This document shows positions 11,175 to 21,240 of a DNA stretch of 64,000 nucleotides, piece after piece. The number at the start of each line of letters is the position of its first letter. Position 1 is the stretch's first letter. The notes under the pieces are model-generated. The model worked only from the letters and a program-made list of their open reading frames with translations. It was not told the origin of the DNA and did no database searches. This stretch comes from Simmondsia chinensis. Lineage: Eukaryota > Streptophyta > Magnoliopsida > Caryophyllales > Simmondsiaceae. Location of the stretch: assembly GCA_018398585.1 (NCBI GenBank), contig JAGTTD010000001.1:29705438-29769437 (forward strand). The letters are read 5' to 3'. The position numbers were made by a program, and so were the translations under genes.

Positions 11175-11209
11175 TTGTGCTTACTGCCAATTGATTGTTA
11201 GTTGATTGA

Positions 11210-11793
11210 TTGGAGCTAGCTATATGTAAGAAGACTGTACCAATGGCTGCTGGAGTGACAACTCAAGCAAATGATGCTGCTAATGCTACTTATGCTGCTG
11301 CTATTGGTGCAAATGCTGGAGCTATTGTGGAAGTTAATCAATGTGAACAATTGAGACTTCAAATGGAGAAAATGGAGGAAATGTTTGTAAAGATGCAGCA
11401 ATCACAGGATCAAAAGCTAGCTAAGAAGTAAGATCAACATTCTCGGCATATTGAATTGAAGATCAATGGATTACAGTAGCAAATCACGAGGCAGAATCTA
11501 CCTGCAGGAGCTAGTGTATTGCCAGCTGCTAGTCAGCACGATTGTCCTCCAGACATCCTACAATCTCAGTCCTCAGGAGCTAGTTTGAGAATGGAACAGT
11601 TAGTGGAAGAAGTAATGGATTCAGACAGCCTCATGTTGAAATTGAACCATTTGATGGAAAGCAACCTCAATCGTAGATTAGGAGGTGTGAGAGGTACTTT
11701 TAATTCTATCACAAATAGAAAAGGTGGAGTTAGCTGCGTTGTATATACATGGAGATCAGGAAGTCTGGTACTACAGCTTGATATGCGGCAATC
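11210..11793 (+). pseudogene. gag of element A, N-terminal part
   Basis: An alanine-rich N-terminus and a Q/E/K coiled-coil segment (11340-11480) are followed near 11635-11700 by VEIEPFDGKQPQS and IRRCERYF. Family C has the matching VEIDPFDGKQPES and LRRCDRYF at 15600-15640 on the other strand. In-frame stops and a frameshift are present (TAA at about 11429, TAG within the DGKQP block). The coding sequence is cut at 11793 by element B and resumes at 20691. Gag would form the particle packaging element RNA. Confidence 0.75.
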
Positions 11794-12203
11794 TGTTATG
11801 ATTGAGATATAATCTCAAGTCATAACCTAGGGTAGGATAGAATCCAAGGGAGTTTAGATGAGAAGAGAAGTGAAGGAGATGAGATAATAGAGAAAGTTAG
11901 ATGAGAAGAGAGAAATATCTCAAAGAGATAGTTTGTATATTTGATTGAATGATTCAATATTACACTTGAGCAAGCTACTTATACTAGCTCTAGATACAAT
12001 GTAAAGAGAAAGGCCTTAACTGCCACTAATGACCTCTAACCAACTTTGGCGCCAACACCAACTAACAAAGCTTAACTATCGTACCAACCTAATTACACAC
12101 TTTAAGCTATACTAAGGACTTATACTACTTATTACATCAACCTTATTCTAATTACAATCATTCATATTCTAATTCATATGCCCCTACTATGAGAATCATA
12201 AAA
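11794..12203 (-). repeat. 3' LTR of element B
   Basis: 410 bp, matching 20279-20685. In plus orientation it begins TGTTATGATTGAG; the other end reads CATAAAA where CATAACA is expected. Confidence 0.85.
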
Positions 12204-12580
12204 ATACTCCTCCCTTAAAAGATTCTTGTCCTCAAGAATCTAATAAGAGAATTGAAACAATGAAGATCACTTATTGCTTAAGAAAAGATAGCTGAAATTG
12301 ATGAACTTCTTGCTAAAATCTGCAGCTGAGAAGAACATCTGAATGCCAAAATTTTGCAGCTAAATTTGAAATGCAGCAGAACACGAGTACGATTCCTGTT
12401 TCGGTACATTATTTGCGTTGGGATCAGTTGCAACACAAGTTGCTGAGAGTTGCTGAGGAACCAGATGGCATCAGTTGGAACACAAGTCTTGCAGCTTCGA
12501 ATATGAGTTCCAAGTCTTTGATTGTCTTCTCAACACACCTAAGAAGGACTCTGCGATAAGCCTTGCAATCCCTAGCTCTT
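12204..12580 (-). other. Element B 3' internal region
   Basis: A purine tract precedes the LTR (reads AAGGGAGGAGTAT on the minus strand), followed by a coding-like tail rich in L, Q and E. It is cut at 12580 by element C; CTCTT at 12576-12580 is C's target duplication. Confidence 0.6.
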
Positions 12581-12992
12581 TGTTAGCTTTCCAAAATTAA
12601 TTTGGTAAGCTAACCTTGTAGAAGAGAGTATGAGATGAGAAAAGAAGGGAAGGGGATGAGAAAATAGAGAAAGGAGATGAGAAATAGAGAATTCCCTTAG
12701 GAATAGATTTTTATTTAATTGGATAAATCAAAATTACACTAAAGGCTCTCCATTTATACAATCATTCAGATCATAAAACCCTAGCAAGAGCAACGGCCGC
12801 AATTCCTCTGCATTGTAACAAACTTCTAACTGAAATTGCACAGGGGCTATCACGTGCAGGTCAGGTGCTGCGGAGGAGCCTAAACTGATTAAACTAGTGC
12901 AATTTTAATTGTCGTTACATCATAAAAACTCTAATCAAAAGTAATACTAAAAATAAAAATGCATTACAAGTAAAATTTATTAATTCGTAACA
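12581..12992 (-). repeat. 3' LTR of element C
   Basis: 412 bp, ends TGTTAGC...GTAACA in plus orientation, with a TATA box readable on the minus strand near 12748-12763 (TGTATAAATGG). Partner: 16427-16838. Confidence 0.9.
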
Positions 12993-13099
12993 ATCCCTTC
13001 GTCTGGAGAAGCTTCCTGTCCTCAAGAAGTGAAGCCCGGAATTTGACTCTTCAAGAAATTGTAGTCTTCCCAAGTGGTGAAGTTGTCGCTTAAGTTGCT

Positions 13100-13621
13100 C
13101 TAAGTGACTAATACTTCGTAAATCTTCTTGTTGTTGAGCTGCAACATCTTCTTTGATCTGACTGAACCAGGTTGCAGCAGCATGACTCTATGTGACCCTT
13201 TGCTCATGACTTGGATGGCTAAAGACCCAGTAGAAACGTCCTCCAAATTGCAATGTGTTATCATAAGGTCCTCTAAATTCGTCCTGGGATGCTTGATTCC
13301 ATAGAGCTTTAAGGACTTAATAGCAATAACCAAACCAAACTCAAGCTTTATACCCGAAATGAGTCCTGGACTCCACTGCGCAACTTGATTTAACTTTCCC
13401 TGCAGAAAATCGACTTGTTTTGGCTTCATAATAACCACAAAGTCTTCTCTTGGGTCAGGAGGCAGCTTAACACAAGATCTTGCATTTGTATAAGTCACAA
13501 CGTCCCACAAATAAAGGAGTAAACCATGCCGAACTTGCCGATCGGCATGCCGATAGTGTATTTTTGCTACTATATCTGTGTAACTGCTTGCTTCACACAA
13601 GGATCCTTGCAAAGCCATCAA
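13100..13621 (-). CDS. Accessory ORF of element C, copy 1 (unknown domain)
   Basis: An open frame of 173 codons, not recognised as any retroelement enzyme. In order it shows ALQGSLCE near the start, a YRHADRQ block, KLPPDPRED about residue 63, and LNQVAQW about residue 80. It ends with a charged Leu/Gln/Lys tail that continues toward the purine tract. The ALQG, YRHADRQ and NQVA/NTVT blocks recur in the frame at 13634-13939. The ALQG, LPPDPRE and NQVA blocks recur in the element B frame at 17999-18430, with clear nucleotide similarity. It occupies the place of pol. It could be a captured host or element-specific segment; the function is unknown. Confidence 0.5.
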   Translation of the reverse strand: MMALQGSLCEASSYTDIVAKIHYRHADRQVRHGLLLYLWDVVTYTNARSCVKLPPDPREDFVVIMKPKQVDFLQGKLNQVAQWSPGLISGIKLEFGLVIAIKSLKLYGIKHPRTNLEDLMITHCNLEDVSTGSLAIQVMSKGSHRVMLLQPGSVRSKKMLQLNNKKIYEVLVT

Positions 13622-13633
13622 GAAGACGTTGTT

Positions 13634-13939
13634 TTAATCCTGAATTAGTGCTCCAGCTCGCCCAGAGATGAAGTTTGGTCGTTGTTGAACTTCGAAGTAG
13701 AACTTGGTAACTGTATTTATCTTTTTCTCCAACACAGCCACAAGTTGCAGCATGTTATAAACTTGATCTACCTTCCTCAAGTCAGTTCGGGGCTCATTAC
13801 AAGAATTCCCACTCACGACTTCCATCAAATGAAGGAATAGATAATTTCGATCTTGCCGATCGGCATGCCGATAATGCCTTTCAGCCACTGTATATTCATA
13901 ATCCTTTACCCAAAATAAGAGACCTTGTAAAGCCTCCAC
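13634..13939 (-). CDS. Accessory ORF of element C, copy 2
   Basis: A 101-codon frame related to the next one downstream: ALQGLLF, YRHADRQ, EPRTDLRK, then KINTVTKFY and QRPNFISG. The last two blocks match element B (RFNQVAKVY and QRPSFICG near 17990-18030). C therefore holds a tandem, diverged duplication of one unknown domain. No known motif is seen. Confidence 0.5.
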   Translation of the reverse strand: MEALQGLLFWVKDYEYTVAERHYRHADRQDRNYLFLHLMEVVSGNSCNEPRTDLRKVDQVYNMLQLVAVLEKKINTVTKFYFEVQQRPNFISGRAGALIQD

Positions 13940-14139
13940 GTTGGTGATGTTTTGGACCTGAGTGAACGTTCCAACATGTCAAAAGGTGATCTTAAGTATA
14001 TGCTGATCTGATTTTGTTGATACCGCAGCAGCAGCATGTGATTCTGGTACTGCAAGACAACGCTTAGCAGTGAAAACACCTTGGTTCATCCTCCCGATTT
14101 GCCAAAGAATACCACTTAACTAATTTGGTGACGTTGTCA

Positions 14140-14997
14140 GTGATATTACAATGGTAACATCAAGTTTTTAGTTGGAATCACAGACTCTGCAGCAAGCAAC
14201 CCACGTACACCATTATAGATATCTGGATCTGGTATAGCAGCATATACCTTAGTAAGAGCAATGGCAACATCTTGAGTCAGCTTTTGTTGAAAATTAGACC
14301 TCATTGGCTGCACCCAAAGGTCCCCAAATACATCTACTAAAGCCTGTACTCCTGGTTGAAGGTCTTGCTGCAACTCAGCCTGACTAATCATGAACAAATG
14401 ACCAATCCATTGTATTGCCTTCTTCTTGATTCCACCTTGCACATGTTTCCCATCCATCAACTTGAGTTGAGCCTCCTCGGACATGCCTTGCAAGGATACT
14501 TTGACGCCTTGGACTTCAAAGGCCACGGTCATTTTGTCAAAATCAAAGACAACCCGGTTGAAGGTCCTCATCCAATCTACTCCGAGCACCATGTCGCAAC
14601 CACCCAAAGGGATCACTCGGAAATCAAAAGAGAAATGATGACTTTACATAGACCAAGGGAAGGCTATGCATTTGTTTTTCGTTTTTAAAGAATTTCCATC
14701 AGCCACCATGACGGCCAAGGGATGTGTTTTCGTCACCTCGTGATTGACCTTCTTAATCAACTTCGGGTCAATGAAACTGTGAGTGCTTCCACTATCAACG
14801 AGAATAATACTGGAGTGTTTCCCAACCCGTCCCTTAATTTTGATCGTGTTATGAGCTCCATTTCCGGTTAGAGCCTTCATGGAAATCTCGACCTCACCCT
14901 CGCTTGAGTTTCCTGAAATGTACTCGGTTTCCTCTGCATTAGCCTCTGAATCGGTACTGTCATTTTCAGCAGGGACACAGCTTCCTTTTGCATACAT
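14140..14997 (-). pseudogene. Aspartic protease of element C
   Basis: The retropepsin active site reads ILVDSGSTHSFID (about 14770-14810), followed by HPLAVMVADGN and, after a frame change near 14640, LGGCDMVLGVDWM (about 14570-14605), the standard second block. The linker DGKHVQ...IQWIGHLF leads toward RT, but the frame ends around 14146 with no RT. The enzyme would mature the gag. Frame breaks (near 14640, where the two open frames abut) disable it. The same domain in element A is at 21265-21640. Confidence 0.75.
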
Positions 14998-16354
14998 AAG
15001 TGCTTGTGATTTGCACCTATGCCCGGGCTGATACGGTTGGTGGCAACGAAAACAAAGTCTTGATGAAATTCTGTCACTTTTTTTTTATTGCTGAAGCTCT
15101 TGTTTTGCTGCAAAACTTCGGACCTGTTGTCATGATGCTTTGGCTTGTCGATTGAGGGAGCTTGAGTTGCTTCTATCAACTTTTCCTTGTTATAAGCACT
15201 TGACAAAGTCTTAGGACCAATGACTTTCACCATGTTTTTGATCCTAGGCTTAAGGCCACTCACAAAACAAGAAACGTAGTAAGATTCGGCATCCTCAGGA
15301 GCAATGGCCAGAACTGACATCAAATTTGCTCTCAAATTCTCAAATCTAAGCATGTATTCTGTCACACTTGATGTTTGGACCAACTTGTTGAAGTTATCCA
15401 CAACATCCGTTGGCTCTCCTTCACCATACCGTTCACACATCTCTTCTACGAAAAGGCCCCAAGAAAGATGTGGTTTGCTTTTCACCAAACTATAGTACCA
15501 AACCTCATGATCACCATGAAGATGGATTGCGGCTAGCTAGAGCTTCTCCTCCTCAGGTATATTATAATATAAAAAGTATCGATCACACCTCCTAAGCCAA
15601 GATTCCGGTTGCTTTCCATCAAAAGGGTCGATTTCTACCCTTGGTTGCCTGTGAGAGCGACTCCTACCCCCAGTGGTGTTGTCATTGGTCACGGTCCTAT
15701 GTTGATATGGTTGATCAGGTGGTCTATCAATATGATCGAACACATCGTTTGATACATTTTGGTGCATAACAGAATCATATCGCCTGCTGTTTGGTACTGA
15801 ATTTTCAGCATTGGTCCGGTAGTTAGCAGGTCCGAATACTCGATCATGATTTTCTATATTAATTTCAGGTCGAATGGGTTGATTTGCAGCTGACCTAATG
15901 TTAATTGATGGTCCTACACCAGGTTGTAACATAGGAGATTTACCTCGGGTGTGCATTCCTTCTTGAGGTCTGTCTGAGCTGGCCTGCTGCTATTCGATTC
16001 CCGGTTGCTACAGATCGACTTCACTGTCTGGTGAATCTGACTTGCGGGTTTGAGGATGGCCTCAACACTTGATTCCCCATGTTTGTTAACTTGTTCTTGC
16101 AAGTGTTCAAGTTTTTCCTCAATGTGTTGCAATCGGTCTTGCACCTTGGCATCTTTAGCATCTTTATCCATCAATAATGCCAAAATCTGATCCATTCTCT
16201 GATTAAACCCTTGTTGCTTCTCTTGAAGATCTTCCTTAGTAGCATATTGAGGTCCCGCCGTGGGGTTCCCAGTGACAGCAGCAACGAAATCCAGATTGGA
16301 CCCGGTTGCGTTTGCTCCTCCAGCTCCTGACCTTCTCCGAACTCCATCCGCCAT
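14990..16354 (-). pseudogene. gag of element C with zinc knuckle
   Basis: The start at 16354 (MADGVRRRSGAGG) is 73 bp inside the 5' LTR border. A coiled-coil segment follows (about 16230-16050), then VEIDPFDGKQPES (near 15625), the capsid-like block CERYGEGEPTD...LRFENLRANL (15430-15300), GLKPRIKN (15255) and a CFRCHQPYQPGHRC knuckle (about 15055-15010). The frame is broken near 15930, 15515 and 15050. Element A gag is clearly related (CERYGEEDPSE, GLKPRIKN). Confidence 0.8.
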
Positions 16355-16426
16355 TTTTGCTTCGAATTTTTTTTTTTAACAGCTTAATCAATGTTGATGA
16401 TTGATAAAACCAGCTCTGACACCAAT

Positions 16427-16838
16427 TATTAGCTTTCCAAAATTAATTTGGTAAGCTAACCTTGTAGAAGAGAGTATGAGATGAGAAAAGAAGGGAAGGG
16501 GATGAGAAAATAGAGAAAGGAGATGAGAAATAGAGAATTCCCTTAGGAATAGATTTTCATTTAATTGGATAAATCAAAATTACACCAAAGGCTCTCCATT
16601 TATACAATCATTCAAATCATAAAACCCTAGCAAGAGCAACAACCGTAATTCCCCTGCATTGTAACAAACTTTTAACTGAAATTGCACAGGGGCTGTCACG
16701 TGCAGGTCAGGTGCTGCGGAGGAGCCTAAACCGATTAAACTAGTGCAATTTTAATTGTCGTTATATCATAAAAACTCTAATCAAAAGTAATACTAAAAAT
16801 AAAAATATATTACAAGTAAAATTTATTAATTCGTAACA
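16427..16838 (-). repeat. 5' LTR of element C
   Basis: 412 bp, matching 12581-12992 with few differences. One terminal TG is changed to TA in plus orientation. The primer site is adjacent at 16413-16426. Confidence 0.9.
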
Positions 16839-16843
16839 CTCTT

Positions 16844-17415
16844 TTCTTGCTTGGAAAGAGCCCCTCAACTGAATTAAGGCACTCAAGGCTCTCATGAAAC
16901 CAAGAATGAATCACAAGCTTCGAATGGGCAACACCATAAACTCCACTGAAGAACCTTTCACTGCAACTGATGCAAGCACACATCCACTTCTTGAACTTTA
17001 ACTGTCCAATTATGCAAACCCAAATAGCTTTGCTGCTGCTACACATACAAAAATCAGCTCCTGTCTGGTCTAGAAGAAAGCTTTCTGGTGTCCTCAGGTT
17101 CATAAGACCTCTCAAGACCACAATTGCATAAACCATGGTTCTATTCAGCGACTGATATGCTGCTGACCGTGAAAGGAAAAAGATTCTCCAAGAATTTTCA
17201 GTAGCCTCTATTAATTCTGTTGCTTGAATCTTGAGTGTGAACTTGTATGATCTGAAAGTCTCAGCCTTTCCATCCCAAACTCTTGCATAGACCACACAAA
17301 CTAAGATTTCATAAGCCATTATTAAATTCCAAAGACACAATGTCAAAATTTGAATTCCCAAAGCATTCCAATTGGCAATGCTCAAGCTGCAGCCCACAGT
17401 TTCCAGCCTGTTCAC
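16844..17415 (-). CDS. Element B ORF of unknown kind
   Basis: An open frame from 17415 down across the C border (its last codons lie in the LTR of C). The protein is Cys- and Ser-rich, with several hydrophobic stretches (for example LWNLIMAYEILVCVVYA near the start). No retroelement or host family was recognised. Its 5' neighbour on the minus strand is 500 bp of stop-rich sequence. It may be chance coding in a non-autonomous element. Confidence 0.3.
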
Positions 17416-17998
17416 AAGACTTTCTTGGATCCCATGCTCTTCCAGCCACTAAACTTGCCTCAATTGAATAAGCTTTGCTTTCTTGTCAACGAGCTTAAGT
17501 ATGAACATCAAACCAGGAACCCAATGGCATTTTAGAACAGCTAAGAACTTCTCCAAAATAAGAATGGTTCTGTCCAGTTCTTCACAGCTGTAGTACAAGC
17601 TAATTTTAGCTAAACCTATTCTTAATTTCTCATTGAGCTCTTCAACCTAAACATTTTGAGGACACAACCAATAGTGCATCTGATTCCTCAGGTACTGCAC
17701 CTCCATTTCAAGTTCAGGAGGCCTCACATTTGGTTGCACTTGCCCATAGCTTGATTATTACACAACCTTAGTTTGGAGCTCAATACACTTGCCAATTTGT
17801 TGTCCAGCACTGTCATTCCAAACCCAACAAAGAAACTAGATTCCACCAAAGCATCAGGGGGTCTTCCAACTTCAAACATAACCCAATAACCTTCAATTCT
17901 ACTGGATCTTGGCTTAACAGACTTAATTTTCAGCCATTACCCAGCTTGTGAACATCTAACACTTCAATAACTTTTCCACAAATGAAACTTGGCCTCTG

Positions 17999-18430
17999 CT
18001 AAACTAGGGAATAAACTTTGGCAACTTGATTAAACCTTTCCACCAACTCAGCCTCATGTTTCAGCCTCTTGTAATCATGAGCCACCTCTCGCGGATCAGG
18101 AGGGAGCTTGTCATAAGAGTTTGCAGCTTGAGTAACCTCCTCTTCACTCAAAGGACCTTGTAAAGCATCCAAGGTAATGTTGGTTTCATACTTCTGATTC
18201 TGAATTAGCATATTTTGGTCTGCATTAGATGATACTACAGCAACAACTTGTGATTGTCCCACTGAACTCATCGATTCTGCACTAAAATTTCCATGGTTTC
18301 CAACTGCAGCTTCCCATTCCAAACTGAATCTTGCACTGTCAATTGAATTCCCTTTAATGTGCTGCTGCAATGGATGTTGACCTTCCCCAAGCACATTTAA
18401 TTCATCTTTTCCAGGATCATAACATCTCAA
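17999..18430 (-). CDS. Element B accessory ORF sharing a domain with element C
   Basis: A 143-codon frame. The N-terminal half is Ser/Gln/Asn-rich; the C-terminal half reads ALQGPLSEEE, then KLPPDPREVAHDYKR, then RFNQVAKVY. Beyond the stop at about 17999 a QRPSFICG block continues the similarity to element C (13100-13939). At DNA level, TCAGGAGGSAGCTT and GCAACTTGATT are shared between 18000-18110 and 13380-13480. Presence in two LTR families with different LTRs suggests an element-borne domain, not chance. Function unknown. Confidence 0.5.
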   Translation of the reverse strand: MRCYDPGKDELNVLGEGQHPLQQHIKGNSIDSARFSLEWEAAVGNHGNFSAESMSSVGQSQVVAVVSSNADQNMLIQNQKYETNITLDALQGPLSEEEVTQAANSYDKLPPDPREVAHDYKRLKHEAELVERFNQVAKVYSLV

Positions 18431-18553
18431 CCCTGCCTGATTTACTGCTGAATCAACCCCTTTTGTGCACTTGGTTTGAGCTTCTCTACCAAAGCCTCGT
18501 GATAGCTCTTAAGAATGCTGCACCGATTCAAAGTTCACTATTTGAACTTGCTT

Positions 18554-19424
18554 CTAGAACCATTCAGCTTTCTGACATTCAAATTGATCCATTCTCGATG
18601 TAGGATCACACTCTTGTTGCATTAAAGACTCTTGTTGCATCATTTCTTCGAACACAAGAGAGTCTACCACTATTAGTGGACGAACACTATGTCCAATACT
18701 TGACTGAGATGCACCAATTTGTGAATGAGATGCTCTTATAATATCCTCACTGCCTTGTTGTCCTTGCACAAGTTTCCTTTGAGCCAACTAGCTTGATTCA
18801 ACAACAGCCTCATGCTTTCTTAAGTCGGGATGCACTGCAGTAGCAACAACACTTTGATCTTTTGCTGAAATTGCCCTGTTGCAGTTAGATTTCTTCTTCC
18901 TCCTTGCCTTCTTAAGCATTTTTCTAATCCAAGCACCAACCTCAAGTCTATCTAATGACAACATAACCATCTCATGCTTCATCGATTCCCATTCTCGCTA
19001 ACATCAAGCTTATCAAGAATCTTATTATTTGATTTAAGGCGCAGGAAATCCAGAGCTTTTCCCTTGTAAACTAATATCGGCTTCTTCGTTTTTCTCAAAC
19101 TCTTACTCGAGTAACATTTCTTGTGATTTAAATGGATAAACAAGCTGATCTCCTTACCGTGCTGCAGCTTATCGTGCAGCAGAGAATACCATACCCTCAA
19201 CTTCCTGCTACTCCAAATCTCAATTCGCACTTGTGGTTTCATTTTAGCAATGTTAAGTGATTCACATTGTGTACCTCGGGATGTAAAACACCACTTCGAG
19301 GATGGAATACATCAATTGTAATCTCTTGTAAACGCCACATAAGTTCTTCCTTAGAGCGTTGTATGATCTCGTGAATTTCGGCTGACCACTTCGAAGTTGA
19401 ATCATGATTAGTTGTAGCTTCCAT
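18554..19424 (-). pseudogene. Element B 5' coding region, four abutting frames
   Basis: Four open frames (19424-19239, 19242-18979, 18982-18788, 18787-18554) abut or overlap by 4 bases, each in a shifted frame. This looks like one longer coding region broken by indels. The predicted product is basic and Lys/Arg-rich in the middle (KKARRKKKSN near 18900), then Ser/Gln-rich. The first ATG is about 850 bp inside the 5' LTR, where gag would be expected, but no gag motif or zinc knuckle is recognisable. Confidence 0.35.
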
Positions 19425-20278
19425 TTCTCTTACTCACGGAAGAAGAGAATCACACTTTTACAGCCAAAGGATCTTCGCAAAGCTGAATCAACACTTCGAC
19501 ACCAAACCCTAACTCTTCGCAATTCGAATCAGAGAGAACTCAAACCAAAACCCTAACCGCAGTGATTTCTTGAATAATCCAGACTATGAATCTAAATTAG
19601 ATTCAAACTTAGTTACAATTACTGACCTAAATGCACTTCTAACCACCATCCTCAAGAACAATGTCAGATTTCTGCGATTTCCTGAGTTCTTGTTGATTCC
19701 ACTTCGAACAAGTAGAATCAGCTAAGTTCTTATACACTTCCATGCTTAACAACATAATTCCACCAAAAATTTAGCAATACTCAAAGAATAACTCACTTCA
19801 GCAACGAGGAAGAGAATCCTAATCAATTGTAACTCAGAAGTTCAGAAAATGTTACCTCCACCTCAATTAACTTAATTGTAAGCTCTGCTAAGTTGATTCT
19901 TCTGATTTGATCAAGATTGACCTACTTCAACCACTTACAACACTTTTCCAAGCCGAATTGCAGATTTCTTGATCAGGATATGATGATCCAGCAGGTTGAA
20001 TTACTTCTGCAGTACAACTTTAGATGCTTGCCTCACATTGAATCAAGACTTGCAATAAATCAAGCAACACTGCCAAAATTCAGATTGAATCAATTCAACC
20101 TCTTTTTCTTGTTGTTTCAATGTAATTTTCAGTTATGTTCTTGATCAAATACTCAAGAACTTGCTATCAATTAATTAAGAATTCAAAATTGAATTTCTAA
20201 TCAATTGGCAATGCAATCAAAGATATTTGATATCAAATCACGTTTGATTTGGAAGCCAAACGAGGCTCTGATACAAAT

Positions 20279-20685
20279 TGTTACGATTGAGATATAATCT
20301 CAAATCATAACCTAGGGTAGGATAGAATCCAAGAGAGTTTAGATGAGAAGAGAAGTGAAGGCGATGAGATAATAGAGAAAGTTAGATGAGAAAGAGAGAA
20401 ATATCTCAAAGAGATAGTTTGTATATTTGATTGAATGATTCAATATTACACTTGAGCAAGCTACTTATACTAGCTCTAGATACAATGTAAAGAACAAGGC
20501 CTTAACCGCCACTAATGACCTCTAACCGACTTTGGCGCCTACACTAACAAAGCTTAACTATCGTACCAACCCAATTACACACTTCAAGCTATACTAAAGA
20601 CTTATACTACTTATTACATCAACCTTATTCTAATTACAATAATTCATATTCTAATTCATATGCCCCTACTATGAGAATCATAACA
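20279..20685 (-). repeat. 5' LTR of element B
   Basis: 407 bp, partner of 11794-12203, intact CATAACA end, CAATC duplication right after it. Confidence 0.88.
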
Positions 20686-20690
20686 CAATC

Positions 20691-21240
20691 CAACTTTAAC
20701 TTAGGCTGAGTTCGTGAATGAACTTTGTGAAAGGTATGGAGAAGAGGATCCTAGTGAGGTGATAGATCATTTCAATAAATTGGCTCAAACATCTTCAGTA
20801 AGGAAGTGTATGTCTCGCTTTGAGAATTTGAGGGCTAGAATGTTGACAATGAACCCCGAAGCCAATGATTCTTACTACATATCAAGCTTCATAAATGGCC
20901 TCAAGCCAAGAATTAAAAATCCGATTAAAGCACTGAACCCAAGGACATTGACTCAGGCATTCTCCAAAGCAAAACTACAGTCTTAGCTGGTTCTGATGGA
21001 CAGAAGACCAAGGCTCCTCAATCTTCATTCATTCAGCAAACAACTCCTGCTAGTGGTTCAAGAGCATTAAATTTGGAAGAAAATAAGAATCAAAGATTAT
21101 GTTTTAAATGTAACCAGAAGTACTTCTTTGGGCATAAGTGTAATCCTAAGCTGTTAATGACAGTGACTGAAGTTGAGGCTTGTGATGACATTGAAGTTCA
21201 AGATGTTGAGGAAACTGATGGGGATTAAGGAGAAGAAGAG
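20691..21240 (+). pseudogene. gag of element A, C-terminal part with zinc knuckle
   Basis: Resumes after element B: NELCERYGEEDPSEV, RFENLRARML and FINGLKPRIKNP (20714-20930), then a frameshift and CFKCNQKYFFGHKC (about 21100-21142), the nucleocapsid knuckle. This is the same order as in element C gag. Joined to 11210-11793 it would make one gag, interrupted by 8.9 kb. Confidence 0.8.

Larger units (their letters stand above)
12581..16838 (-). mobile_element. Non-autonomous LTR retrotransposon C (gag-pro, no pol), nested in B
   Basis: Two 412-bp LTRs (12581-12992 and 16427-16838) are flanked by perfect CTCTT duplications (12576-12580 and 16839-16843). The primer site TTGGTGTCAGAGC follows the 5' LTR (minus sense, about 16413-16426), and the purine tract AGACGAAGGGAT precedes the 3' LTR. 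The interior is only 3.4 kb: gag with zinc knuckle, aspartic protease and the pro-RT linker, ending abruptly before RT at about 14150. The RT, RNase H and integrase are replaced by an unrecognised coding segment (13100-13939). Gag and protease closely resemble those of chromovirus A, which suggests A-like elements supplied pol. Confidence 0.92.
11794..20685 (-). mobile_element. Non-autonomous LTR retrotransposon B, nested in gag of A
   Basis: LTRs are 11794-12203 (3') and 20279-20685 (5'), nearly identical, with TG...CA ends in minus sense. The perfect target duplication CAATC lies at 11789-11793 and 20686-20690. The primer site TTGTATCAGAGCC is next to the 5' LTR (20262-20278 region) and the purine tract AAGGGAGGAGTAT next to the 3' LTR (12204-12216). 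Without element C (12581-16838) it is about 4.6 kb. No gag, protease, RT or integrase motif is visible. Its open frames (16844-19424) are of unknown kind, so it would need enzymes in trans. A solo LTR of the same family is at 27947-28304. Confidence 0.88.
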
